Source: Streptomyces sp. NBC_01445 (GTDB lineage Bacteria > Actinomycetota > Actinomycetes > Streptomycetales > Streptomycetaceae). From it: 64,000 nt of DNA. A model generated the notes under the pieces. That model did not search any database and was not told the origin of the DNA. It saw nothing but the letters and a program-made list of their open reading frames with translations. A program made the translations under genes and the position numbers. The DNA lies in NCBI RefSeq assembly GCF_035918235.1, contig NZ_CP109485.1, positions 8,649,001 through 8,713,000 on the forward strand, in the 5' to 3' direction. Below are positions 25,064 to 34,048 of this stretch, one piece after another; position 1 is the first letter of the stretch, and each line of letters begins with the position of its first letter.

Positions 25064-25923
25064 GTTGGTCACCTATGTTGCCACGCTCGATGTCTCCCGC
25101 CACGTCGTGGACCACCTCGCCCGTCTGCTGGCCGCGCACGCCGCCTGATCGGCACTCCGCGCGGCTCGCGGGCGCTCGGGCCGTTCCGACAGGCCGTGTT
25201 GGTGTTGCGCTGGTTCCGGGAGCGCGGCTGCGTGCACTGCCTGGCGCGAGACCCGGGATTTCGCAAGCCGCCGGCTACCGCTACCTGCACGAGGGCATCG
25301 ACGTCCTTGCCGACCAGGCCCCCGACCTGCACGACGTCCTGACACGCTGCCAGGAGGAGGGAATGACGCAGTTGATTCTGGACGGCACCCTGATCGAGTC
25401 TGACCGCGTCTCCGGGGAGCGCGAGAATGGCAACGATCTCAGGTTCAGCCAGAAGCACAAGGCGTTCGGCGGCAAGGTGCAGTTCCTCTCCGCGCCGGAC
25501 GGCACTCCGCTGTGGGTCTGCGAGGTTGAGCCCGGATCGACGCCTGACATCACCGCGGCCCGGATCTACGTCCTGCCTGCGCTCTACCAGGCGGCTGCCC
25601 AGGGCCTGCTGGACGATCGGATACATGGGCGGGCCGGTAATCCGGCGGTGCTCGCAGCCCTTGAGCAGCTCGTTTCGGCGCAGGCGCAGGCGCAGGCGCA
25701 GGCGCGGGTGCGTGTGGCGGGGCCGGATGCGATGTGGCAGCAGGCCCAGCAGGCCCATCAGGTAACGCAGGCGTTCCACGGTGTACGACGTCAACTGCAT
25801 GGCCCAAGGGGCTGGATGCCCGTTCCGGGGCAGGTCTGGATCGGAATGGTGCAGTCGGTGACGGGCCCGCAGGACCAGTTCGTGGTGGCGGCCGCGAAGG
25901 TGCTGGACGATCCAGAGCAGTGA
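25038..25923 (+). pseudogene. degenerate IS5-like transposase fused to unrelated tail
   Basis: The transposase starts MSVTTRGFTLVTYVATLDVSRHVVDHLARLL in one frame, with a stop at about 25148. It continues in a second frame (RLIGTPRGSRALGPFRQAVLVLRWFRERGC) and then in a third from about 25260 (ISQAAGYRYLHEGIDVLADQAPDLHDVL...). LILDGTLIESDRV and FSQKHKAFGGKVQF are the DDE_Tnp_4-like catalytic part with the first Asp. After about 25615 the sequence no longer resembles a transposase: RIHGRAGNPAVLAALEQLVSA is followed by an AQAQAQAQAR repeat and a 90-residue unknown tail. The 3' end of the IS has been replaced by another gene's end. Confidence 0.7.
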
Positions 25924-26173
25924 CGAGTGTGCCCGGCGGCAGCATCGGCTTCAGTGATAGGTACCGCCAGGCATCGCCCAGGGTCGCACGGGGCAATGAC
26001 AATGCGACCGGACACCCGAGGACCAGAGCTTGTCGTGTGACTTTTCGAGCTAAATAACACCTGGTCGAGCTAGATGACGATCGCGAGCGGCTCCGGCCGG
26101 GGATGCGGTCCGACTGGGCGACGTACTTGGCCCGTTTGGCCAACTACAACGCTCAGCAGCACAGGGCGATGAC

Positions 26174-26848
26174 CTACGACAGGGCTGTGAGCTCGGCCTT
26201 CTCCAGCCAGTCGGTGTACCAGCGCGCGAACGTCACCGGCATACCGTCGTCGTCGAGAAGCGGGGCGAGGTCGACGTCGTCGACCCGGCAATCGGACCAG
26301 ACCGTGCCGCGGTAACTGCCGTTGATGATCAGCCACTCTCTTTGGGCGCAGCCCAGGTGGGAGATCACGATCGCGCCGGCGGTGCGCTCCGGGGCGAACA
26401 TGACGGCCTCCCACCGCTCATCCCACGCTTTGATGGCGTCGTCGAAATCCTCGATGTCGTCGAAGTCCTCTTCCTCGGGACGTTGGGCAAGAACATCTTC
26501 GAGCAGCTCCGGATCCGGACCCTGGTCAGGAAACGGCTCGGCAAGCCTCGACAGGTCAGCCAGGTCCGCGCCGTCGCCCTCCCAACCCCAACGGCCCTGC
26601 ACACGCCGAACCGGGAACAGGCCATGCGCGGGGCCGGCGCCGCCCGCGCCCACGTGGAGCAGGAAGGCCCGGTATTCTTCCGGCAGCTGCACGCCTATCT
26701 GAGCCTCGAGTTCGGCAAGCTCGCCTTGGGTAAGCGGATCCGCCACGACCCACTTGTGCCCCAGTGCACCGAAAACCTTGCTGGCCGCAGGGCCTGCACC
26801 GGCCCCCTCAACTCGCTGGCGTACGCCCGCCCACCACTGATCAGTCAT
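26174..26848 (-). CDS. SMI1/KNR4 (SUKH)-family protein
   Basis: 224 residues from ATG 26848 (MTDQWWAGVRQRVEG). The SUKH core is visible: LTQGELAELEAQIGVQLPEEYRAFLLHVGAGG (about residues 39-70), followed by LSRLAEPFPDQ and, later, GAIVISHLGCAQREWLIINGSYRGTVWSDCRVDD. Bacterial SUKH proteins are often immunity proteins for secreted or contact-dependent toxins, but no toxin gene is adjacent, so this may be an orphan immunity gene. It sits between two pieces of transposon debris at the edge of the conjugation module. Confidence 0.8.
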   Translation of the reverse strand: MTDQWWAGVRQRVEGAGAGPAASKVFGALGHKWVVADPLTQGELAELEAQIGVQLPEEYRAFLLHVGAGGAGPAHGLFPVRRVQGRWGWEGDGADLADLSRLAEPFPDQGPDPELLEDVLAQRPEEEDFDDIEDFDDAIKAWDERWEAVMFAPERTAGAIVISHLGCAQREWLIINGSYRGTVWSDCRVDDVDLAPLLDDDGMPVTFARWYTDWLEKAELTALS

Positions 26849-27225
26849 GCGCAGACCGTACGTGCCGCCACCGACACCCTGGGAGCGGGCTCCACTGCTA
26901 CCGCGGGAACAGCCCGGCGCCACAAGTCCCTCGGCACATCACGCACACCAGCCAACTGAAGGGAGTGTCGGCGATGGCCAGATAGCACTACCTCAACCGT
27001 TAAAGATCTCTAGCCGGGACAGAGACCAGCCCGGACGAGCATCACACGGGCTGAGTTTTCGTCCCGACGTCGGGAGACTCCGCACCCGGGCCCCGGAGTT
27101 CTCCGGACTTGTCCGGGTTTGAGCCGGTGAGGGGGCTGACGTAGAACGAGCACGGTTCCTGTAGATCACGGAGTTCTCTACGCTTCGAGATCCGCAAGGT
27201 TGCCGTGTCGGGAACGGGCGCCGTC
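26849..27225. other. intergenic with two short hairpins
   Basis: No supported gene. There is a perfect 14-base palindrome TCCCGACGTCGGGA at 27062-27075, and a tight hairpin CCGGAC-TT-GTCCGG at 27103-27116. The latter lies about 110 bases beyond the end of the leftward DUF3558 remnant and could terminate it. Confidence 0.4.
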
Positions 27226-27750
27226 CTACTTCTTGATCTTGGATACCACCTGGCGTGCCAACTGGACCCCCACGTCGCACTTCTTGCCGGTGAGCGCCTT
27301 GTTCTCCCCGCTGGAGTCTGCGATGTCGACCCGGAACTGGTCGAGGCCGACGTTGACGTCGACGAAGCACTCGGACGTGAGCTCGTTGTACTGCGACGCG
27401 CCCTCGAAGCCCGAGAAGTCCTGCTTCTCTCCCTTGTCCAGGTCGTTGACCTGAGCGCCCACGCTGACGGTGAGGTTGACGATGGTCCTGTCCTGCATCC
27501 ACCAGCAGCCGAGGATGTTCGGGTATTCGGCCGGGAGCTGCCCCTTCGAATCCTGGATTCCGGCCGCGGCCAGGGCTGCCGGATCCAGCAGGCTGCAGTA
27601 GTCGAGTCCCTTCAGCGTTGCCGTGGTCGAATCGCCTTCGTCCGCGGAACCCGTGTCGGAGGCGGACGTGCTTCCGGGAAGACCTGATGATTTGAACGCC
27701 GATGTGATCGATGGCATCCACGTGAAGATCCGCGACGGAGCGGTCGCCAA
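27226..27750 (-). pseudogene. DUF3558-like lipoprotein missing its signal peptide
   Basis: The natural part (about 27226-27690) encodes a Ser/Thr-rich linker and the domain LDYCSLLDPAALAAAGI...LPAEYPNILGCWWMQDRTIVNLTVSVGA...CDVGVQLARQVVSKIKK, with paired cysteines as in DUF3558 proteins. Those are normally lipoproteins with an N-terminal signal and lipobox Cys. Here the first ~25 codons are simply the antisense of an IS256 transposase fragment that overlaps the 5' end, so the signal peptide is lost and export is not expected. Confidence 0.65.
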
Positions 27751-27995
27751 CCGTCCGATCTATGTGGCCCTGGCCGTTACCACGGAGGGCCGCCGGGAAT
27801 CCTCGGTCTGTGGTCCGGCGACGGCGGCGAGGGCGCCAAGCACTGGCTGAACATCCTGACCGAGATCAAGAACCGCGGCGCGGGCGATGTCCTCATGCTC
27901 GGCTGCGACGGGCTCAGGGGCCTGCCCGACGCAGTCGAGACCGTCTGGCTGGCGACGATCGTCCAGACCTGCGTGGTCCACCTCCTGAGGAACTC
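27700..27995 (+). mobile_element. IS256-family transposase remnant
   Basis: About 100 codons of an IS256/mutator transposase: VIDGIHVKIRDGAVANRPIYVALAVTTEGR is followed by ILGLWSGDGGEGAKHWLNILTEIKNRG and LPDAVETVWLATIVQTCVVHLLRNS. A one-base deletion near 27798 (GGAATCC for GGAAATCC) shifts frame between the first two pieces. Both ends are missing, so no terminal repeats can be recognised. The left end replaces the start of the DUF3558 gene. Confidence 0.85.
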
Positions 27996-28112
27996 GTGGT
28001 GGTCCGTTGGTACTGCTGTGGCCGAGTGATATGTGATCGTGTTGGGCCATTGGTATAGGGGGTTTGAGCTCTGTTGAACCAACAGTCGTACAGATGCTGA
28101 GATGGATGCGTC

Positions 28113-28152
28113 AATGGCGCTGCGGTCCTTAAAGGGTCTCCGCGGCGCCATT
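28113..28152. promoter_or_regulatory. hairpin upstream of FUSC gene
   Basis: AATGGCGCTGCGG (28113-28125) and CCGCGGCGCCATT (28140-28152) are inverted repeats matching at 12 of 13 positions with a 14-base loop. It lies 43 bases before the likely TTG start of the FUSC gene, where it could regulate expression or terminate upstream transcripts. Confidence 0.4.
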
Positions 28153-28194
28153 GTCGTGTGCGCGTACGGCGGCCGACGGAAGGGGCGGGGCACA

Positions 28195-29706
28195 TTGCTG
28201 AAGAGGGTGTTCGTGGCGGCGGATCCGGGTCGGATGCGGCTGCGTTTCGCGAGCCGGGCCGTGCTGGGGATCGGGCTCGCGGTGACGCTGTGCGGCGTGG
28301 TCGGGCACTCGCTGGTGCCGGCCATCGCGGGGGGACTGACTGCGCTTCTCGCTCTGTTCACAGTGACGGATGCGACGGTACGTGGGCAGGCGGTGACGAC
28401 GGCGCTGCTGCCGGTCGTGGGGTTGCCCGTACTTGCGCTCGCGGCCGTGGTGCATGACGTGCCTGTCGCGCGGGACGCATTGTTCCTCACTGTCGTAGGG
28501 GTGGGGGTGTACGCGCGGCGCTGGGGGCCGCGCGGGCACTCGCTCGGCGTGTTCGCCTTTATGGCCCTTTTCGCAGCCCAGTTTCTGCACGCTGTGCCTG
28601 CGCAGCTGCCCGAGCTGTACGGGGCCATGCTTCTGTCGTTGATTGCGTCGTCCGCAGTGCGGTTCGGGGCGTGGTGCTACGAGCGTCGGATGCCGGGGCC
28701 GGCTGTGGTGCCCGCGCCGACAGGAGGTAACGGGCTCGGTCGGATGACGACGCGGCAGGCCGTGCAGGCCACTGTGGGAGCCGGGCTCGCGCTCGCTGCC
28801 GGGCAGGTGCTCTCCGACGAGCGCTGGTATTGGGCAGTCGGCGCCACATGGTGGGTGTTCGTCAATACGACCTCGCGCGGCGAGACAGTGGTGCGGGGTT
28901 TCAGACGGTTCCTGGGAACAACGCTGGGTGTGGTGCTGGGCTTCGCAGTTGCTGTGCCGCTGCACCATGAGCCGATGATTGCCGCCGTAGTCATCGCGCT
29001 CAGCGTCTTCGGGATCTTCTACACCGCCGCCGTCTCCTATACGTGGATGATGTTCGCGGTGACTGTGATGGCGAGCATGCTGTACGGGCTGCTCGGGGTG
29101 CTCGACACGGGGCTACTTGCACTACGGGTAAGCGAGACGGCGGTCGGCGCGCTCGGAGCTGTGCTGGCAGTGCTGTTCGTGCTTCCGGTGACCACGCACT
29201 CGGTGACCGACGCATGGGTCGAGCGTGCGCTGCACTGTGTGCACGCCTGCACGGCTGAGACCGCGGCACGGCTCGCCGGAAGCGCGGACGCCGATCCAGT
29301 CCCGCTCGTGGCGGAGTTGGACGCGATCCTGGGGCGGGTGCGGCTGTCGCTCACGCCGCTCGTGCATCCCTTCAGCCCGATGCGGGCGCGCAAGAAGCGC
29401 GCTCGGCAGGTGCTCGTGCTGCTCGACGACTGCGCGCGTGAGGTGCGCGGGCTCGCGTCGGTAGCAGCCGACCCGGAGGCCTCTCACGACGCGCGGCTTG
29501 CTGCTGCCTGCTGGCGGGTAGAGGCCGCAGTCGAGGCGCTTACCGACGCGCCGACCGTCCGTCGGCGCGTCCGCGTCGACGATGCGGCGGCTCCCGAACC
29601 TACAGGCGCCGAGCACGTGCTCGCCCACCTCCAGGCCCTGGAGCACGCTCTGCTTGAACTCGCTGTCCTCCTGCGCAGGACCAGTCAGGTTTCGTCGAGC
29701 GCCTGA
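28195..29706 (+). CDS. FUSC-family membrane protein (full-length copy)
   Basis: 503 residues from TTG 28195 behind AAGGGG; the frame is open to 28102 but homologous starts look like LLKRVFVAADPGR. FUSC proteins (aromatic acid exporter/fusaric acid resistance type) have two blocks of membrane helices: here residues ~20-190 (VLGIGLAVTLCGVVGHS..., ALFLTVVGVGVYARRWG, FMALFAAQFLHAVP) and ~210-370 (QATVGAGLALAAGQVL, WYWAVGATWWVFVNTTSRGETVVRGFRRFLGTTLG, AVSYTWMMFAVTVMASMLYGLLGVLD). A cytoplasmic helical tail follows. A second copy lacking the 5' third lies beyond the adjacent integrase. Substrate unknown. Confidence 0.85.
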   Translation: MLKRVFVAADPGRMRLRFASRAVLGIGLAVTLCGVVGHSLVPAIAGGLTALLALFTVTDATVRGQAVTTALLPVVGLPVLALAAVVHDVPVARDALFLTVVGVGVYARRWGPRGHSLGVFAFMALFAAQFLHAVPAQLPELYGAMLLSLIASSAVRFGAWCYERRMPGPAVVPAPTGGNGLGRMTTRQAVQATVGAGLALAAGQVLSDERWYWAVGATWWVFVNTTSRGETVVRGFRRFLGTTLGVVLGFAVAVPLHHEPMIAAVVIALSVFGIFYTAAVSYTWMMFAVTVMASMLYGLLGVLDTGLLALRVSETAVGALGAVLAVLFVLPVTTHSVTDAWVERALHCVHACTAETAARLAGSADADPVPLVAELDAILGRVRLSLTPLVHPFSPMRARKKRARQVLVLLDDCAREVRGLASVAADPEASHDARLAAACWRVEAAVEALTDAPTVRRRVRVDDAAAPEPTGAEHVLAHLQALEHALLELAVLLRRTSQVSSSA

Positions 29707-29732
29707 GCCGACGAGGCTGTGCAGCGCATCGG

Positions 29733-30890
29733 TCAGATACCTGTGTTGAGCAGCCTCGCGGCCCTCCCGATAGAGGACGGCATCAGGTGCCGGTAACTGC
29801 GGTAGGTCACCTCGATGGACTTGTGGCCCATCCAATCGGCGACATCCGTGATCGGGATGCCCATGCTGAGGCAATTGGAAGCGAAGAAGTGGCGAAGGCC
29901 GTACATCGTGTAGGGCACCTTGATACCCGCTGAGCGCAGAACCTTCCGCCACTTACTGCGAAACGCATTCCCGCAGTAGTACGGGCTGCCGCCGACGCCG
30001 GCTCCTCCCCGTCCGCCATTGGTCAGTAGGTACCCGTGATCATCGGCGGCGTGAGTCTCCGCGTATTGCAGCAAGAATGCTCGCGTCTTTGCGGGCAGTG
30101 GCGTCTCGCGGAATTCTCCCCAGCTGCGGTGCTTGAGCGGTGCTGGTATTCGCTGGCGCCCATGAATCTGATTACTGATGCGGTAGACATCGTCGGCGAC
30201 GAGCCCGTTGATGTTGGTGGCATGTGCCTCACCGTTTCGTAGGCCACATGACGACATCATTTCCACTACGAGGCGCAAGTCTTCATCGTGTGCGTGCTGC
30301 CTGATGAGGTTGAGCTCCTCCAGGGACGGGATGAGGATGTCCTTGCGCCGGTAGTCCGGGGGAGTGGCGTCCATGAACGGGTCCAGGCCCAGGGCACCGC
30401 GAAGCCGCGCCGAGTTGATCGCCAGACGCAGAACTTTGTACGCGGTCATCTGCGCCGCGCTGCCGATGCCGTCGAGGGCCATGTCGGCGACGAAGTCGTC
30501 CACGGTGTCGGCCGTGAAGGTGCCGATCTTGCGTGACCCCAGGCGGGGGAATATGTGCACCGTCAGAGCCCGCTCGTAGCTTTCGACGCTATTGTCCGTG
30601 AGCCCGCGTGCTCGGTGCCGAATCCAGTTGGACGCGAAGTCCTCAAGAGTCTGGAGGGCGATCCTCTCTCCGTCGGAGGGGCCTGCCTTCGCTGCTCCCT
30701 TCTTCGCCTGGTAAATCTCCGTGAGCCGGGCCGTCGCCTTGTCCTGTGTGGCGTAGCCCGACTCCTCACGTTGCTTGCCGAACGCGTCCCTGTAGCGGAT
30801 CTTGTAGGGGTGCAGGCACCGGGTCGGTGCCTTGCAATCGCACTCCTTGAAGAAGCTGCCCATCCCGCGTGCGAGGGTCTTGGTGGCCAC
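29733..30890 (-). CDS. tyrosine-type site-specific integrase
   Basis: 385 residues from GTG 30890; ATG 30863 (MGSFFKECDCKAPTRC) is an alternative. The N-terminus has an arm-binding-like segment with Cys residues (KECDCKAPTRCLHPYKIRYRDAFGKQREESGYATQ). The core-binding domain spans about residues 65-155 (LEDFASNWIRHRARGLTDNSVESYERALTVHIFPRLG). The catalytic domain shows the first Arg in SSCGLRNGEAHA, YGLRHFFAS (Box II, with Tyr where His is usual), MGHKS and the nucleophile Tyr in VTYRSYRHLMP. It lies between the two FUSC copies, its start 85 bases from the truncated one, and is surely the enzyme responsible for that junction. Confidence 0.92.
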   Translation of the reverse strand: MATKTLARGMGSFFKECDCKAPTRCLHPYKIRYRDAFGKQREESGYATQDKATARLTEIYQAKKGAAKAGPSDGERIALQTLEDFASNWIRHRARGLTDNSVESYERALTVHIFPRLGSRKIGTFTADTVDDFVADMALDGIGSAAQMTAYKVLRLAINSARLRGALGLDPFMDATPPDYRRKDILIPSLEELNLIRQHAHDEDLRLVVEMMSSCGLRNGEAHATNINGLVADDVYRISNQIHGRQRIPAPLKHRSWGEFRETPLPAKTRAFLLQYAETHAADDHGYLLTNGGRGGAGVGGSPYYCGNAFRSKWRKVLRSAGIKVPYTMYGLRHFFASNCLSMGIPITDVADWMGHKSIEVTYRSYRHLMPSSIGRAARLLNTGI

Positions 30891-30892
30891 GT

Positions 30893-30952
30893 GCTGACTC
30901 CGTACTCATGCTGACCTTTTGCTGACCCCAGGGGCGTCAGTATGGCGCTGAC
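30893..30952. promoter_or_regulatory. repeated GCTGAC motifs, candidate integrase arm sites
   Basis: GCTGAC occurs at 30893-30898, 30910-30915, 30921-30926 and 30947-30952, with an inverted copy GTCAG at 30936-30940. Five copies within 60 bases, between the integrase start and the FUSC junction, suit arm-type binding sites beside an attachment site. They also overlap where the integrase promoter must lie, so integrase could autoregulate. Confidence 0.55.
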
Positions 30953-30974
30953 CTGCGGCCGCGCCTAACGAGCA

Positions 30975-32126
30975 GCTTTCATGACCTTCTTCGCCGCGCA
31001 GTTCCTGCACACCGTGCCGGAACAGCTCCCCGAGCTGTACGCCGCCGTACTCCTCTCGCTCGCTGCCGCGTCCGTCGTGCGGTTCGGGCTGTGGTGCTAC
31101 GAGCGCCGGCTGCCGGCGCCCGCGGCGGTGGCGGCGCCCACCGGCGGGAGCCGACTCGCGCGCATCACGACGCGGCAGGCCGTGCAGGCGACCGCGGGTG
31201 CCGGCTTCGCGCTCGCCGCCGGTCAGGTGCTGTCCGACCAGCGGTGGTACTGGGCCGTGGGCGCCACGTGGTGGGTGTTCGTGAACACCACGTCCCGCGG
31301 GGAGACCGTGGTGCGCGGGTTCCGGCGGTTCCTGGGCACGGTGCTGGGCATCGTCCTCGGCTTCGCCGTGGCCGTGCCGCTGCACGACCAGCCCGTCGCG
31401 GCCGCCGTGATCGTCGCCCTCAGCGTGTTCGGGATCTTCTACGCCGCCGCTGTCTCGTACACGTGGATGATGCTCGCCGTCACCGTCATGGCGAGCATGC
31501 TGTACGGGCTGCTCGGCGTGCTCGACCCGGCGCTGCTGGCCCTGCGGGTCGGCGAGACCGCCGTCGGGGCGCTCGGCGCCGTGCTCGCGGTACTGCTCGT
31601 GCTGCCGGTGACCACGCACTCCGTCACCGACGCGTGGGTCGAACGTGCCTTGCGCTGCGTGCACGCCTGCACCGCCGAGGCCGCCGCCCGGCTGGCCGGT
31701 TCACCGACGGCCGACCCGGCCCGGCGTGTGGCCGAGCTGGAGTCGATCCTCGGCAGGGTGCGGCTCTCGCTCGCGCCGCTGGTGCATCCGTTCAGCCCGA
31801 TGCGGGCGCGGATGGGCCGGGCCCGGCACGTACTCGCGCTGCTCGACGACTGTGCGCGCGAGGTGCGCGGGCTCGCCTCCGTGGTCGCCGACCCGGAGGC
31901 CTCGCACGACGCGCGGCTCGCCGCGGCCTGCTGGCGCGTGGAGACAGCCGTCGAGGCGCTCACGGACACGCCGGCGGGCGGAGCGCGTCGCCGGACCGAA
32001 TCCGCGACGCTGCCGCAGCTCGTCGAGGGCGAACCCGTGCTGGCGCATCTCCACGCCCTGGAGCAGGCCCTGCTCGAACTCGCCGTTCCCCTGCGCGGAT
32101 CCAACCGCGTGCCGGTCAGCGCCTGA
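30975..32126 (+). pseudogene. FUSC-family gene lacking its 5' third
   Basis: From 30975 the reading frame AFMTFFAAQFLHTVPEQLPELY matches the full copy's AFMALFAAQFLHAVPAQLPELY (28555 on) and remains homologous to the end. Directly upstream is a TAA (30966-30968) and integrase-side sequence, so the first ~120-residue block is missing. ATG 30981 has no ribosome binding site. Its codon use (more C-ending codons) matches the rightward chromosomal genes better than the other copy does. It is therefore likely the native gene's 3' part, orphaned by integration. Several exact stretches are shared with the full copy (29 bases at 29069/31489). Confidence 0.75.
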
Positions 32127-32443
32127 GCCCTCGCGGCGCGGGTCTGCCGAGGGGCGGGGCCCTCCTGAGGGGCGCGCGCTGTGCAATTCGCGCCCCAGTA
32201 CTGCTCTGTGCGCCCCCCTCTCCTCGGAGTCTGATCGCGCGTACGGCCGCGGCCCTGCGTCACTCGTCCCACCTGCGGCAACGCCCCGTGAGGTGGACGG
32301 TCCGGCGCGTTCCGGGGCGGATTCGCCTGTCACGTAGACGACGGATCGGCCCCCGGAAGGGTGACGCAGCGGCATCATGTGGACGCACGGAGTGCGCGGC
32401 CCCGCGGGAGGGCCCGCGGCCGGGGACCCCCTGGGAGTGCGCC
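32127..32443. other. intergenic before nos
   Basis: About 317 bases of GC-rich sequence. I see no gene and no clear promoter hexamers; it must carry the nos promoter. Confidence 0.35.
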
Positions 32444-33853
32444 ATGCCCGATACACCGCAGCGAACCGACGGGCCCGCCGGATGGCTGGACCGAGCCGAG
32501 GCGAGAGACGGAGGCGCGGCCTGGGACGGAGCCGAGGCCCGGGATCGCGAGGCAAGGGATGTCGGCGCGGCGCTGGACGGAGTCGCGAGTGGAGACGGAG
32601 CCGTCACCTGGGGCGGAGGTTTCCAGGAGCGGCACGATCGCTGCCCGGAGGGCGCCGCCCGCCGACACGCCTCCGCCCCCGCCGGCATCGGCCACCCCCG
32701 CAGCTTCGACTCCCGCGGCCCCGACGCCCGTGACCCAGCCCCCCGCACCCCAGAGCTCTGGCCCGCCGCCTCCGGCTTCATCCGCGCCCACCACGCCGAG
32801 GAGCGACTCGGTGACCCGGCCGCCCGCCTCGCGGAGGCATACGCCGAGATCGCGGACACAGGAACGTATCGCCACACCGAGCGCGAGCTCACCTTCGGGG
32901 CCCGCGTCGCCTGGCGGAACGCCAATCGCTGCATCGGCCGCCTCTACTGGAACTCCCTGCACGTCCGCGACCGCCGCCACCTCACCGCCGCCGAGGACAT
33001 CGCGGCCGCCTGCACCGACCATCTGCGCGAGGCATCGCAAGGCGGCCGCATCCGTCCTCTGATCACCGTCTTCGCACCCGACGCGCCCGACCGCCCGGGG
33101 CCCCGCATCTGGAACGAACAGCTCATCCGGTACGCGGGGTACGTCCAGCGTGACGGCCGCATCGTCGGCGACCCGCGCAATGAAGGCCTCACCGCGCTCG
33201 CCCGGCGCCTCGGCTGGCGCGGCGGCGACGGCACCCCCTTCGACGTACTGCCCCTGATCGTCCAGGGCACCGACGACAAGCCGCGCTGCTTCGACCTGCC
33301 GCCCGACGCGATCCTCGAAGTGCCCATCGAGCACGAGGACCACGACTGGTGGGCCGGGCTGCGCCTGCGCTGGCACGCCGTGCCGGCCCTGTCCACGATG
33401 TGCCTGGAGATCGGCGGGATCTGCTACCAGGCCGCCCCCTTCAACGGCTGGTACATGGGTACCGAGATAGGCGCCCGCAACCTCGCCGACACCGACCGCT
33501 ACGACCTCCTGCCGCGCATCGCGGAACGCCTCGGCCTCGACACCACCAGCGACCGGTCCCTGTGGAAGGACCGCGCCCTCGTCGAGCTGAACCGCGCCGT
33601 CCTGTTCTCCTTCGACCGCGCGGGCGTCACCGTCACGGACCATCACACCGAGTCCCGGCGCTTCCTCACCCACCTCGACCGCGAAGAGCGCAAGGGCCGC
33701 ACCGTGGGCGCCGACTGGTCCTGGATCGTGCCGCCGATCTCCGGCTCGGCGACCCCCGTCTTCCACCGCACGTACGACACCACGGAGCGCACGCCGGCGT
33801 ACGTGCAGCATCCCGAGGCGCTCGCCAGAGCGTCCGGCGAGTTCTTGGTCTAG
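32444..33853 (+). CDS. nos: bacterial nitric oxide synthase oxygenase
   Basis: Haem enzyme oxidising L-arginine to citrulline and NO. 469 residues from ATG 32444, with GGGAG upstream. The catalytic domain begins near residue 105 (PELWPAASGFIRAHHAEERLG). Haem-ligand Cys163 lies in WRNANRCIGRLYWNSL, the substrate Glu341 in FNGWYMGTEIGARN, and the pterin-side segment DWSWIVPPISGSATPVFH is intact. No reductase domain is present, as in other bacterial NOS. The first ~100 residues are a low-complexity Asp/Ala/Gly/Arg-rich extension absent from typical ~360-residue enzymes. A start within that region would give a normal size, but no stronger ribosome binding site is visible. Confidence 0.93.
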   Translation: MPDTPQRTDGPAGWLDRAEARDGGAAWDGAEARDREARDVGAALDGVASGDGAVTWGGGFQERHDRCPEGAARRHASAPAGIGHPRSFDSRGPDARDPAPRTPELWPAASGFIRAHHAEERLGDPAARLAEAYAEIADTGTYRHTERELTFGARVAWRNANRCIGRLYWNSLHVRDRRHLTAAEDIAAACTDHLREASQGGRIRPLITVFAPDAPDRPGPRIWNEQLIRYAGYVQRDGRIVGDPRNEGLTALARRLGWRGGDGTPFDVLPLIVQGTDDKPRCFDLPPDAILEVPIEHEDHDWWAGLRLRWHAVPALSTMCLEIGGICYQAAPFNGWYMGTEIGARNLADTDRYDLLPRIAERLGLDTTSDRSLWKDRALVELNRAVLFSFDRAGVTVTDHHTESRRFLTHLDREERKGRTVGADWSWIVPPISGSATPVFHRTYDTTERTPAYVQHPEALARASGEFLV

Positions 33854-34048
33854 GGCCACGCCCATCTGCGGCGTTGTCGTCGGTGGCCGACTCCCCGAGC
33901 TCACGGCTGCGCTCGAGCAGGCGGAACCCCATGACCCCGCTCCCTGATCCGGCCTGATCCAAACGAAAGGCCCTGGAGCCGCTGCTACCGTCGGCCGCAC
34001 GGACGGCGAGCACCGGGCTCACCGTGCATCCGGCGCAAGGGGATTCGC

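Noticed and set aside
25679..25708. GCGCAG hexamer repeat as a CRISPR-like or regulatory array
   Set aside because: Only about four units with no spacers; it encodes Ala-Gln repeats in a reading frame. No CRISPR array is visible in the window.
28555..31010. An exact attL/attR direct repeat at the FUSC junctions
   Set aside because: The two junction regions align codon by codon but share no identical run longer than about 7 bases, so a clean att core cannot be claimed.
32375..34000. Leftward frame antisense to nos
   Set aside because: Same high-GC shadow effect; the sense frame is a clear nitric oxide synthase.
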